Assembly: GCA_002633005.1 (NCBI GenBank)
Contig: NMRA01000012.1
Location: 1,732,179 to 1,796,178, forward strand
Direction: 5' to 3'
Source: Phoronis australis
Taxonomy: Eukaryota > Phoronida > Phoronidae
Length of the DNA: 64,000 nt
In this document: piece after piece, positions 43,295 through 56,200 of the stretch
How positions within the stretch are numbered: position 1 is the first letter of the stretch
Layout of the letters: each line of letters opens with the position of its first letter
Notes under the pieces: generated by a model
What the model saw: the letters and a program-made list of their open reading frames with translations, nothing else
Told to the model about the DNA's origin: nothing
Databases searched by the model: none
Position numbers and translations under genes: made by a program

Positions 43295-45650
43295 TGCTAG
43301 CATTACTCTGGGAGACGTCATCATCGAAGACCCCAGTTGATGTGCTGTGATTTTCAGATTTTCAAAAAACATTCAACAAAAAAGATGCTAGAAACACAGA
43401 AAGAAACCAGGTGCAAATAACAATAAATTTTTAGGAAATCTGCTTGTCAGTGAAGAAATATCTTCAAATATTTGAAAACTACTGGACTTGACTTGATTTA
43501 CAGTGGCGTTATGTAATAAGTAGCAATTGTCCGCTTTAATTAAAAATCAGGGTCTCTTGAATAGTGTCAATGAGTTGAACCTTCATTACATTTTGTATGT
43601 AAGACATGATGCTGTTCAATTGTTTTCTGCGTTAACATGTAGTACTGAAGTGGATGTCAATATGTCACTGTTTTAAGAGTTCTTTCCTTTTGTTTTTGAG
43701 TAACTATGTGTGCGACGAAAGACATTTATTTGTATGTATAATCAACCACCATGTATAGCACAGTTATTCTCTGTTTTGAAAGAGGACTTCTCATGTCTGG
43801 TTTTCACTTCTTATTGGTTTCGTAATGGGCGATCTTCCTGCCTCAGTAGAACTTGATAGCATGTTACAATGACATTTTTTTCACATCATCATTTTTGATG
43901 TTTGTAATTACAGTTCATTGATATCTGTTAGACCAAGAAGTCCAATCAAATCCGTAATAACTATTTATATGTTGTAAGCAGTATTTCTTGATTCTGTTCT
44001 GTGGTTTTATTGGAATTCAACAGATTCTAAGTGAGAAGTTCTGGTCCCGAGATATGTTATGTTACTACCTCGTTAGGTTAGTGTCATGCTCAGTTTTACA
44101 TGCCTTTGGTTGATCTGAGTTGTTCTTAGCTTTCTTTGTGTCCCCCTCGGCCTGTAACATCATGCGGCACTTGTGTTGTGCGGCAACTAGTGGTGGCATG
44201 TTGCCATAGCAACTATATGTCATTACTCAGTTGTCCTGTTATGGTGCACGTGTGATAAAGCAATTGTCGTTTCTGACCAGTTACGACATCTGTGGACACT
44301 AGGTGCTGTAATGGGTGGAAAATCTTTCGGAGAGCAATGACTAGACCTAAATAGGCCAAGGATAGATAGATAGATAGATAGATATTGGTGAATATGTTGA
44401 TATCTGGCTCTTCTTCTGTTGTTCACTCAGTATTATATTCTTTGTAACTATAATGTAAATATCAACGAGCTTTGTAGATGTACACCAGTAACTCTTCACA
44501 ATTCAACATTTCCTGTCATAGCCTGGCCGTGGGTGCTTATAGTGTAGTATTTATCTTCTTAACTCGATGCCTGTACAGTCCATTGAAGCCTGTTGTTGCA
44601 CTGTAAGTAAGCAAGCTTCAGGTGTCCACTGAATAGAAAGTGTAGATTTTACCTTTCTCACTGTAAACGACAGATGCCTGGTTTTACGAATATTTGTTCT
44701 TTTACACTGTTTTCGGTTCTGTTGGTTTCAGCACTGATGTCATAACAGTTGAACGTCTTTATTAACAAATTCCAATTCATTGAGACAGGGGAGATAACCA
44801 GCATCGCTCTTCAAACTGTTTGTCCCAGTTGAATCCGCGGAAGAGAATTTGTTGCAAATTCTCTGTGAGAATATTAATGTTTGTTCAACCATTTAAGCGA
44901 GAGAACAGTCGTCATCTTAGCGGGGTAGTGTGTGGGTTGTTGGATGTTTCCATAAAATTCATGGGTGTGGGCATTGCATGTATGTCTCTGTGTCCTGTAG
45001 CATCATTTCACAAGGTAAATGTCACAGTTAAACATTCCTTGAAGGAAATTAGTTAGTTAAGATACCATTGGAGGCTGTAAGCCACATGTAAGATGTGGTC
45101 TGGACCCCAGGAAGTTGTGTAGAGTTTACTTATTGCTAGTTGCTTGTTTGTGTTTTGTAAAGGATCATTTGTGGTTATGTAAACTATATGCCAGTCAAAA
45201 ACATCAAAATAAGTTGAGCATTCTTGGCTTGGTATCATTTTCTATCATTTACTACCGTTGCAGGCTGCATGGTCAAAGCTCAGTGTTTAGATGCTGTTTA
45301 AAAATTCACCTTGTAAGTCATTCTTACACTCACATGATCATCTAATGCCTAGGAATGTAGGTTTTACGAATGATGACTGAAGGGGAACCTTGTTGGGGAA
45401 AGTCATATGTCCATGCTGTAAACCTATTGTACATGAACTAATCTGAGTAGTTGATTGGCTGGGTCCTGCTGTTTAAAGGCAGGGTTGTATATAGTTGGTC
45501 ACGCCCACTAGGATATGGCCAGATCTTGAACGAATGATAATGCAAATGTGGATGCCAAGGTAATGGTTGATTGACACTTGTCATTTCAATGCTTTGTACC
45601 AACTATAGTTAATGTTTATTTAACAAATGAATAAATAGTTCATATAATTT
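43295..45650 (+). other. TAOK: TAOK 3' UTR (extent uncertain)
   Basis: No other gene begins here. AATAAA hexamers occur at 43422-43427 and 45630-45635, giving a short (about 150 nt) or long (about 2.35 kb) 3' UTR. The terminal exon continues directly from the stop. Confidence 0.5.
44361..44384. repeat. (GATA)6 microsatellite
   Basis: Six perfect GATA units in the presumed TAOK 3' UTR. Confidence 0.95.
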
Positions 45651-46660
45651 GCTTGTTTTCTGTTTTGTATGGCCATCAAGTGGCCTAGGGCGTTTTTCAG
45701 CATGGTTTAGTTACTCTAAAATATATTTGAATTTTGGTTGATTTCTATAAAAACAATTTAAAGCGGTAACAAACCGGATTTCCGATTGAGGCCAGTTACT
45801 GGTGGGTGTTAACTGGGTCTCATCTTGTTCTTTACTCTTACGAGATTTTTGATCTTGAAAAGAATTAACTGACCGCAGAGTTCGTTGTTCCTGAAAACGA
45901 TGCTTTGGTACGTTACAGGTCAGCCTTGTGGAGTATGATCTCCAGCAATGATCAACTGTTAAGTTTGTTTCGAGCCCTGAAATCGCATCTATTTTGACTT
46001 CGCTCTAAAGGAAGAATGAAAACCAACTTTATAACGTTAAGCGGCCGAAATTAAAAATTGTTTTTGCAAAGGAAGGCGGGCTTGTAACCGCTTTAACTAT
46101 TCTTCTGGCCGAAGGTGTGACAGCAAATCGCACAGTGAAAGCACGCGTCTGTTGCCGCTGAATCGCTGTTGCATTAGTTTTATTACTAGATTCTGGCATC
46201 ATTAGTCGTGTCATCTTGATGACAAATAGTTACGTAAAGGGTTTGGAACTGAACAATTGCGGAGGCTTCCGGCCATAGTTATCAGATTTAAAAAAAAAAG
46301 TACGTAACATGTCAAATTGACCAAAAAGTCCATCTCCCATTTCAACACCAGCAACCAAGGTTTTGCCATGGCAAGAGCTACGTACTCCGTAACATGGTTA
46401 GGCAGTTGGCTGAACTCGTGTCTCGCGTGTGCAGAGGTCGTAAGATTTTGACTCGATATGTGCCAAGTGGAATATCCATGCAGTACTGAGTTTCCTTGGC
46501 GTCGCGGATTCACTCATTAGTCTAGTTGCCGAAAAGTTGACCGTGCAATGTTGTTTATTGTAAAAATTTCTTTTGGAAATTTATCATATTTCAGGGTTGC
46601 ACTCTGTGGGACGAGCATTTTCATGCGCCTACCTATTTATATGTGGACGCATTATGCCGT
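45651..46660. other. Intergenic, nothing recognised
   Basis: Unique-looking sequence between TAOK and the satellite array. Confidence 0.45.
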
Positions 46661-46664
46661 CATC

Positions 46665-46710
46665 TCCGTCCGTCCGTCCGGCGTCCGTCCGGCGTCCGTC
46701 AGGCGTCCGC
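46665..46710. repeat. GTCCG-type short tandem repeat
   Basis: CCGTCCGTCCGTCCGGCGTC and similar units directly precede the satellite array. Confidence 0.85.
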
Positions 46711-48470
46711 TGGCTGTTCTATCTCCAAAACCGATTGACGTTTGTTCGTGAAATTTTGCACATGTGTTTCATGGATGGAACGGCATGAGCGAACTTTCTG
46801 ACGGATCCGACTACCGGTGTGCCCCCTAATGGCAATTTTAGTTTTTTACTTTTAACTCTGTATCTTAAACGTATTTTCAAAAAATTTGGTATATAGGCAC
46901 CTATTAGTGAGACGACGGTATATCCTTCCGTTTTCGGATGGATTCGACGTAGTTTGCGCCACCTAGTGGCCATTTTTACTGTTTTCTAGTCTGTTTTTAG
47001 CGTCCAGCCCTCTATCAACCAAACCGCTCTTCATGATTGTGAAAATTGCCATGTATGTTCTTACTATGAAGAGGTCGGTTGACGATGATTTTCCGATAAC
47101 TTCGGCCACTGTGGCGCCTCCATGTGGCAGTTTTTTGCGCCTATGGCTTCGTCTCCTCAATCGTTTGCAGGATCTTTACTAAATTTAGTAAGTATATTTA
47201 TATGATGATGACAACGGACGAAGACGACTTCCGGAAAGATCTGACTACTGATGTGCCACCTTAGTGGTAATTTTGTTTTTTTTACGTTTACCTCTGAATC
47301 TTCAAATGTCCTCAATGTATTTTCATAAAATTTGGCGTACATCCTTTGTTTGTGAGGTGACACTATCTTTCCGTTTTCAGATGGATTCGACCTAGTTTGC
47401 GCCACCTAGTTGCCATATTTACTGTTTTTGAGTCTGTTTTTTGCGGCCACCCCTCTATCAACCAAACCGCTTTGAGGATAATTGTGAAAACTGGCATGTG
47501 TGTTTTTACTATGAAGTGAACAGGTGACAATGGTTTTCTGATGACTTCGACTACTGTGGCGCCTCCTAGTGACAGTTTCGTTTTTTGCGCCCATGGCTGT
47601 ATCTCCTAAACCATTTGCAAGATCTTTACTAAATTTAACAAGTGTGTTTATCATGATGTTGACAACGGACGACAATTATTCTCGGATGGACCTGACTACT
47701 GGTGTGTCCCCTGGTGACTTTAGTTTTACGTTTATTTCTGTATCTTCAAAGGTCCTCAACGGATTTTCATAAAATTTTGAATATATACGGACATCTATTG
47801 GTGAAATTACGCTATCCTCCCGTTTTCGGATGGAATCAAGGTATTTTGCGTCACCTAGTGGCCATTATTTTTGTTTTCTAGTCTGTTTTTGGCGTCTACC
47901 CCTCTATCAACCAAATCATTCTAAGGATGGTTTTGAAAATTGGCGTATAATAATGTTCTCGGTGTGAAGAGGACAGTTGACGATGACAACTTTGACTACT
48001 GTGACGCCTCCTAGTGGTAGTTTTGTTTTGTTTGCGCCCTTAGCTGTGTCTTCTAAACCCACTGCAGGATCTTTATTAAATTTAATGAGTAAGTGTATTT
48101 ATATGAAGCTAACTACAGCAAGACAATGACGACTTTCAGGCGGATCCAATGAACAGTGAGCCCCCTAGTGGCAATTTCATTTCATTTTATTCTGTTTCCT
48201 TTGTTTCTCTGGAGTTCCATGACGGATGTCTATGAAATTTGGTCTATAGCTTTCTATTAAAGAAGCAATGACATGTCTTCGGATGGATTGTACGTTTTTA
48301 CGCCATCTAGTGGCTATTTTTATGATGCAAATAAACAACCCTAGAAGCACACCATTTGCGATGCTTTCGTGGGCGCATTTCAATGTGCATCTTCTGCACA
48401 TGATGGTTTATAGGATCCTGCAATGTATTGTTTCTAAAGTTTTGTGGGACTTCAGAGCTCATTTGTAGTG
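46711..48470. repeat. Higher-order satellite: about 148-bp monomers in about 447-bp trimers, with CTCF-like motifs
   Basis: Four trimer units start at 46711, 47144, 47594 and 48041 (marker: TCTCCAAAACC and variants). Within each trimer the phrase C-C-A/T-C-C-T-A-G-T-G-G-C recurs about every 148 bases. Sites are at about 46819, 46956, 47111, 47254, 47399, 47556, 47702, 47848, 48001, 48159 and 48301. The best ones, for example GCGCCACCTAGTGGCCA and GAGCCCCCTAGTGGCAA, read on the minus strand as CCACTAGGTGGCGC and CCACTAGGGGGC, the CTCF core. No coding capacity. It lies between TAOK and SLC13. Confidence 0.88.
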
Positions 48471-48709
48471 TTATTTTATGGATGCAAGTTAAACAAAATT
48501 ACAACTCGGAGAGGTCAAAGGTAAAGGTGGGCTGAAATAAGGAAAATACGCCTCTTTTGGCTGGGGGTATGCTTAACTAACATGTTTTGATTTTTTTATG
48601 ATGAAATAATGCTAAGGGTAAAGAATCCCTAAATATTGGGATTAGATATCCTCCCACAATCTCAATAAGCGAAGTCACAGTATTACAATTACTTTGTGAT
48701 TAGTCCGTA

Positions 48710-48792
48710 CAGGTTACATGTAGACGACGTGTGTGCAGGTTGCACACGCTACATGTAGACGACGTGTGTGCAGCTTGCTCACGCTACATGTT
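48710..48792. repeat. Two-copy 39-bp tandem repeat inside an imperfect inverted repeat
   Basis: ACATGTAGACGACGTGTGTG occurs twice, and the outer ends ACAGGTTACATGTAG and CTACATGTTGACCTGT are imperfect inverted copies. The units also contain self-complementary GTGTGTGCAGGTTGCACACG. Confidence 0.8.
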
Positions 48793-49716
48793 GACCTGTA
48801 ACCACATTCGTATTGTGATTTATTATTCAGTTATGCAGTTACGTTAATTGTAAATGAAATGTCATATACCGGATCCCAATATATTGAGCGTCCCTCATAT
48901 CAAACAAAGCATATGTATTTATCTTTACATTCATGTCTTGTTATGCTGGTGCTGTTACAATTAACTTTAGTTCATATTCAAATTTAGTCTGTAGTCGCTA
49001 TTTTGAACGACTGAAATTTTTTAAAGCCTTCCCTCAATGGATTTCTGCACCTTTTAAGGTTTTAGTAGAGGGTGTACAATAATTTTATGACATATGATAT
49101 ACAGTGTAGGAGTAAGTTAGACCTCGCCGTATCAGCAGACTTCGCATGCTTGAGGCCGTAGTAGCCGAGTCCGAGTCTGTTCAGTCTGCAGACAGTCATG
49201 AGTTCAGGGCTGACATTCCTGATCGAATGATAATGAACAGTCTTTTATTGAATCACGATTTGATTTTTTAACCACTTTAGTGTCGATTAATGTGCAGATG
49301 CCCGTACTCTAAATCTATAACCGATTTTTTACCCTGATTAGCGGCTATATTTATATCATTTCTTCCAAATGCCGAGTGCGTTCACGGACAACCATATCTT
49401 GTTACTGCTAACTGGGTTTTATTTCTGGTAAATTATACTCGTTTCTGTTTTATCTGTTACAAAATTATGAAAGCGTTGTACCGTTCGTCAATTAGCGGGT
49501 CCAGTGCCCGATTCCACACTGTGCCGGTTGCAATCCGTAACCTCAAACTCTTTGCCTGGCATTTTTATTCCATTTTCTACTATTGGACATTGATTTATTT
49601 GTGGATAGCATGATTCCCATAAAATCTTGAGCAATAATAGACTGGTGAGAACCTTTTTTACTGCAATCACGTTAATTATCTCAGTCATAATTTAATGCTA
49701 AGTCTCAGTTTACTCA
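48793..49716. other. Intergenic, nothing recognised
   Basis: No gene or named repeat seen. Confidence 0.45.
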
Positions 49717-49721
49717 GTGAC

Positions 49722-50043
49722 CAGGGGCTGATCCAGGATTTTGAGTTAGGGGGGCCAGGGCACAGGAATAACCAGAATTTCTACAGATGCGCGCGCCCAG
49801 CCTAATTGTGGGCATGCAGGGGTCTCGAAGTCTGGGTTTGCATACCTGTTGACTAAAAAGAAAAAACGGTAAATGGGGTTTGTTCAGGGCCCATGCAATG
49901 TTTATTCACTTTATTCACCCCCGAGCCCCCTTGGTTGCGCGCATGTGCTAGTCAGAAGTTCGCATCCGAACTCCCAAATGGTATCTGGTAGAATTTTAGG
50001 GGAGCCATGCCCCCTTGCCCCCCCCCCCCTAAATCCGCCACTG
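49722..50043. mobile_element. Short inverted-repeat DNA element (MITE-like)
   Basis: The left end CAGGGGCTGATCCAGG and the right end, read inverted as CAGTGGCGGATTTAGG, are imperfect terminal repeats. The flanks carry GTGAC at 49717-49721 and 50044-50048, a 5-bp target duplication. No transposase is present. Ends of the same type occur beside the gap at 7100-7110 and near 18035. Confidence 0.75.
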
Positions 50044-50048
50044 GTGAC

Positions 50049-53000
50049 TGCTTGACATTCACGTTGCCAACAGTGGTGTTACACAATGTACTCTTTTCGT
50101 CCATAAAATGCACTTACACGTAGTGGAAACCTTCATCACATTTCCGTTTCTGCGACTGGTCGAGTACACATGCGCGCACCCAGGGGGGCTCGATGGGCTC
50201 GAACGATCCCCCCATTTGGCAAAGTGGGCAAAAAGGTCCGTCTCAGAGATTCAAAAACTACGAAAAAAGTAGAAAACGAGACAACAATTTCACTAAAGGA
50301 GCTACCAATATTCGGCGAATGCACAATTCATAGGTCTGAAGGTACCCCATTTTAGGCTGGTTGAACGCATGGTACAGCGTGTCCCCTGAACTGCTTGCTC
50401 CACCGTGCACTGCCAAACCTGTGCAAGATGCACGGACCTGTGCCATTTCTGGGCGATTTTAGGGTCTGAAATATTGTCTGTCTGATTGGTACACGTATTA
50501 CTGCATCTTCCGCACACCCGTGCACCTGTTCAAAATACTTGTCTCGGGCAATATTGAACTCCTAGCTTTTCAAGACTACTCCGACTCGCGACTGGTGTGG
50601 AACAACACAGTGGCAGAAACCAGACTTCCACAGATGGCGTAACACACAAAAAATATATATTTTATTTTTTTTACGTTTATTTCTTGATTACAAGTACACG
50701 GATTGAAAATGAAATACTTAAAATATCATGTTAATATTGTTCGTAACCGAATTCAAACATTTGTGACCACGGTGTTTATGTCCAGTATATTTAAAATTTA
50801 ATCTCCATCAATTAATTCCCAAGAATAGAGTAGCCATACAATTTTATCTTTCTTCATGTTGCGTTACTTGGCCCTCTTACTTAACTTGGTTGAATTCATT
50901 TGACCTTTGATTCTGTTCCCTATATAGTGTTAACTCCTACTGTGTGTACGGTTTGATATATTGTTGTGAATTCGGAACTTGAGAGTTTTATTTGCGCCTT
51001 TGGATTTATGATGACTGAAGTTCTGAAGATTGGTTAAGGGAAAAGGGTAGATGTACACTTTATTATATTTACTTGTTTCTATGTGAGCATGATGTCCTTG
51101 GGACAGCTCATGTCTAAATACACTGTCGCCATTTGATAGAACTCACACGAACGAAAGGCTGGCATTGAAGCTGGATGGAGCCAATATATCTTCAACTTTG
51201 TGAAAGTTTTCGGGGAATACAGAGCTTCAGGGACTTGGATGGGAAAGGCGTTTTTAATATCTGTTAATGGGGTAAAACCGAGTTTGGTATTCTATTAAGT
51301 GTTAAGGTTATGTAAGGCCATTGAAAACTTAATGTTCAAATTTGGCAAACTTTGGAGTATCATATCTCAAAAATGGCGGACTGGATTCAAATGAAACTTT
51401 CAGATACTATGTGTCATGCACTGTTCTTTAATACGCTATCAGAAATTGTTTTTAAAAATTTCCACTATTGCACAAGGGTCTATCAAATTTTGGACTTTTA
51501 TGAATGGTCCAGTCACGTGATCCAAACAATAGCAGATTGGTGTAAAGTCAAAAATAGAACTTCACACGCTTTCTGCTTTCAGAAAATGTATACTTTTACC
51601 GAGTTTAAACCCTCTAGTTTTGTAGATACTTGGCAAAATACACCGACAAGTCGATAAGGTCTTATATCGTATGCTAGGGCTATCTTGATAGCCCAATACA
51701 TCTATAGAATAATAAAAATCCGAGGGTTATTTGAACCAAAAAAGATTAACCGTGCACTCGCTGACACGTGCTATTTTAATTTAAATGAAAACCTACCCGT
51801 ATAGTTACGAGAACACATGAATGCATCATGGCGTGACCTATTTCCGGTCGTCATCACAGTTACTTTCTCTCTCAAATTTAGACGTCATCGACTGTGGGGG
51901 TTTTACTTACTTTGTACAGTACGTCCGCGGTTCATCAGATAGACGACGCCTGTTCTAACTAGAGAAGACCACAGTGTGTTCTGATAATGTATACCAAGTC
52001 GGACTATATACATGTATCTGGACAAACCCGCAATACAAGAGAAAGCACTGATGGGTTGGGCATGGCTGAATTAAGTTCAACATGTTGCCAGTGAATAAGA
52101 CAATTCTCAGAAGGTACAAATCCAAATTATTGATTGTTAGTTTTTATTAGATTATTTTATCAAACTAGAAATATGAGGATCAATTATTTTAAGAGATCTC
52201 TTTGGACATCAAGTGAACAGCTCTGTATCATATAGTGTGGAGGTATTATTCAAATTAGTTCCCGGCAGGCTGGGATTGAGAGGGTTATCACGAAAGCGAC
52301 CGGCGACGTTGCGATCATCACTCCCTTGACGATAATCTACCAGGCAAGGTGCCAAAACATTTGACCGGGGCAAATCAAGAGTCTTAAGGTAAGGCACGGT
52401 TTTGTATTACTTTTGATACGGAATTAATATTTATTTTTACACTGTACTTATGTAGTTTGATACGCATGCTGCTGTAGTTGAAAGCAGCGATCGCTAGGTA
52501 TGATGAAAAGTTAAAATCGTGATAGACCTACTCTGTTTTCAACATGTAAACACAGTGGGTGCCCATATTCAACAAGTTAGTTTTCCTACTCCAGTCTGTG
52601 CAAGAATTTTCTAGCATTTAATGTTATTCGAGAACCTTTCATCATTTGAAACAAGTCATTTTTCATGCTAATCTTATTCAATGCAGGAAAAATATAATTA
52701 TTCGATCTTTCGCCTGTGTTCCATAGATATCTAATGCATGTTCACACATCGTCTCCAATGTCCTCATTTACAAGTAAACTAACATGCAATTAAATGCACC
52801 GTCACGAAAACTTGGCAAATATTCAACTAAAAATGTAGGTTGCATTTAAAGTTCATTCGTCAAATTTCTTGCAAACAATACCCAAAACCCTTTTGTTCTA
52901 CAAACATGCCTCAAGTGGTGCAGAATTTGGACTCATAGTATTACAGAAAACATTTTGAAATTAATGTACTGTTATAACTTATTATGTGACACACTGATTG

Positions 53001-53086
53001 ACCGTTGTTTGTTTTAATGCGTCTTTTGCAAGATAACCTAAACAAACATGTTTCTCAACTTGTTTCTTCTGCTGTTTGCTTTGTAG
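50049..53086. other. Upstream region of SLC13; possible non-coding first exon
   Basis: No coding exon recognised. A GTAAGG donor after 52388 (CTTAAG/GTAAGG) could end a 5' non-coding exon that splices to the acceptor at 53086. This is only a candidate. Confidence 0.3.
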
Positions 53087-53130
53087 AAGCTCGCGTTACG
53101 TTGGAACTAAGGCATATACATTCCGCAAAG
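53087..53130 (+). other. SLC13: SLC13 5' UTR segment
   Basis: A strong pyrimidine-rich acceptor (GTTTGCTTTGTAG) ends at 53086, and the initiator ATG is at 53131. Confidence 0.6.
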
Positions 53131-53238
53131 ATGGGAGCCAAAGCATTTTTCAAGGAACTGGGCGCTTTTTGGAAAACGATAGTAGTAATTGTTATTCCAC
53201 TCGCCTTCATGGTCTGGCCTATTGTCATTCCGACTCCG
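53131..53238 (+). CDS. SLC13: SLC13 coding exon 1 (1-36)
   Basis: 36 codons, [15 protein letters not shown] then the first membrane segment. Donor GTAAGT, phase 0. Confidence 0.93.
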
Positions 53239-56200
53239 GTAAGTCACTGAAATATCTGCAACAGTATACTTCGTGATTGCCTTTACTTGTGATTGACTTT
53301 CACCTTCGGTAATCAGCAAAACCGTGCTTATCAGATCATATCTCTTACGACACTTTGCAGTCAGATGTCGTAAAACCCTACCAATAAACCGATAGCCTTA
53401 TGGATTCGATATTCAAGTGCGGTCTCCTTTTCCAGTACTTAGTAATTTCATAGGAAACGCATTATTTCGGCCAAAACACATTTCGACAGTGCCATGGCCT
53501 TATATAAGAGATTTTGCGAGAGCTCCTTCTCTTCATGGCAGTGCTCGTCAAGACAAGGCGCCTGTCCACAAACATTATCTTTTATAACGCCAGGCGCAGA
53601 AAGAAAGTAAAGTAGAGTCATATTTTGGTGTTCATGTTTAAAATTATTTTAGCGAAATATTGGGAACACTCCATATTATTCGGGTAAGGCCTGTCTTGAT
53701 GCCATGATCTATAAGACGTCTGGGACCATGGTGTCTGGCCCTATTGCTACAATTTTCAAACAGTTATCCTCGTCCCACACTTTTCGGGCAAACTTCAGAT
53801 CAAGACAATCTTGGTCAAGCACAACATTCAACGATTTTCGGCCACCTTTAACGTGTTTTAGAAGGAGGCCCTACGCTGGCTATCAGGCTAGGCTGGGCAT
53901 TCGTTATAGTGTTGTCCTTAGTTTTACCTACAAATGACGGAATTGTTTTCTCATCACACTGTATCATTTCTCCACTTTCGTTGTTGTTACGCAAGCAAGG
54001 CGATATGTTTCCAACGATTACAGAATATTTGAAAACAAAATGTAAAGATACTAATTAATTTTGTGTTATTCTCGTTCAAACAAGGTCTGTAACAGATGCA
54101 GATAACGCTTGTGATAATACCGAAGGTCAATATACTAATTTTTGACACCACTCTGCAGTCGGGCAATCTCATTTGCCAGCCGCTGCGATTAGATGGGGAG
54201 TCCGCCGGTCGATGGCCAGTTTTTCACGAGACGAGCACGAGCATTCCTAGATCCTAATCGACGACTATCGACGTCTCTCACGGGGGCTTGGTCAGCTATA
54301 TTTATGACGTTTTATGAACTTTACTATGATTGTTGTATTGTCTTTTACATAAAGAAAAATTAAATTCACTGTTTCATTATATCTCGTGCTCTAGATTTTC
54401 CTTTTACACGAGGTCAGAATTTGTGTGAATTGGCGTCTTCGATTTGGAATAAAAGCAAACAAATTCCACCAGATTTCTCGTATCAGTACATGTTTGATTT
54501 CCTAATCTTCTCAAATGTTAATAGATTATACAGGCGTGGGCCAGTTCGTAATATTTGATTTGGTATCTGAACCCGGGAAAATGTGCTAAGCTCTAATCAT
54601 ATTAAACCGTTTTTGCCCGTCTCAGTGTTAGCACCAGATCAAGCACTCATGAATTTACCAATTTCAAAACCTGACAAAGCCTTCAAATTTGTTAAAAACA
54701 TTTTTGATCATGTTCCTAGCTCTGACTTCTAAAAATATTTTAATAATTTGAAACTGATTTTAAAATGCTCCGTCTTTTGTTTTTAGCAGTTCAGAAGTGC
54801 ATACATATGAAATCGTCACTCGAAAGATGTCGGTAAAACTAAAGCTTTTAGCAATTGACAGCCTGTATGTATTTGCATGTTTATATTTCATCTAAGTTTA
54901 TATGAAACTTCAAATTCTGTGTCAGCTGTAGCGACCATAGACACGGGCCATGAAATTTTAATTTGGCACGTGTGTTGGTTTTCATTAACAAAATTAAAGC
55001 AACCAATGGACACACAACGATGACCTTCTGTGATACCTGTGTGTTTTCAACGGTACTACTCTTACTTTGTTCGGGTGTTTTCAACGTACTTTCTTCTTGA
55101 TTCCGCGTTGTTCTGACAATCTATATGGGTGGCAAAATTACCTTATTGCTAGACTGGTGAGAAACACTGCAAACTAATGTAGACCACTTACGCTTAGAAA
55201 ACCAATCTCAACATTTTCTGTACCATAATCAGACTTTATTTTCATTGCTACGAAGAACATCCATTACTGCGTTCCCTAGACTCCAGAACCTCGCGAAAAC
55301 GCAATATCGTGCGAGATATCGCGAGATATCAACATGAGTTACAATTGAAGCACGTGTTGATAGGCCTAGAAGCCTTTCTCGCGATTCTCTGGATCTGCGG
55401 AAGGCAGCTTAGAACATGAAATGTTTCATTCAATCGTCAGTATATCCCTCAACTACGCTCATTATATAAAATTCTATTTACTTTCCCCACATCGTTATCA
55501 TGTACGTATTGTTATACAATAAAAGTTTTATGGTTATATGTGGTGTTGTACATGATAACGTCACAAGGATATTGACGATCATTGTGTGAAACGAGATTGA
55601 TTCCAACTGAATGTTGACACCTACGTTATCATGACCAGAGGATTTTCAAACGTCTGCGTTCCTTGTTGTAGGGGCATTAGAATATTGGAAAGTGAGTCTT
55701 ACTTGATGTGTTTGAACATTTCAGGTTAACAATTTTGGGCCAGCGCCCCCTATGNCTCTCTCTCTCTCTCTCTCTCTCTCTTGCAACCAGCGTTTTTTCC
55801 TAGATTTTACTAAAACAGTATGGCCACGTACACCAATTAATGGCACTTTGGCATAACATAAAGTTCTACAGGCTTTCTGCCTTCTACGTTTGCGTACTTT
55901 AAATATACAGTTTTATTGATATTGGCTAAATACACACAACTGAGATGAGTAGGTAGGGGCGAAGCCCCCGGACGAGTTCGCAAGATCGGACGAACTCGCC
56001 TACTGCCCGCTAAATACACATAAGTCTTACATAATCTTAATGCTAGGTAAATGTTTTCACAAATCTTCCAGCTACATTAAATGGGCCGTAGAGGCATTTT
56101 AGAGAGGGTAACTCGTCAGCAAAGTGTCTTAGAAATTTGCGAACAGTTGTAAATCATGGGTGTCATTCACGTACAATAGGTCTTTTGAAATTGACATGCA

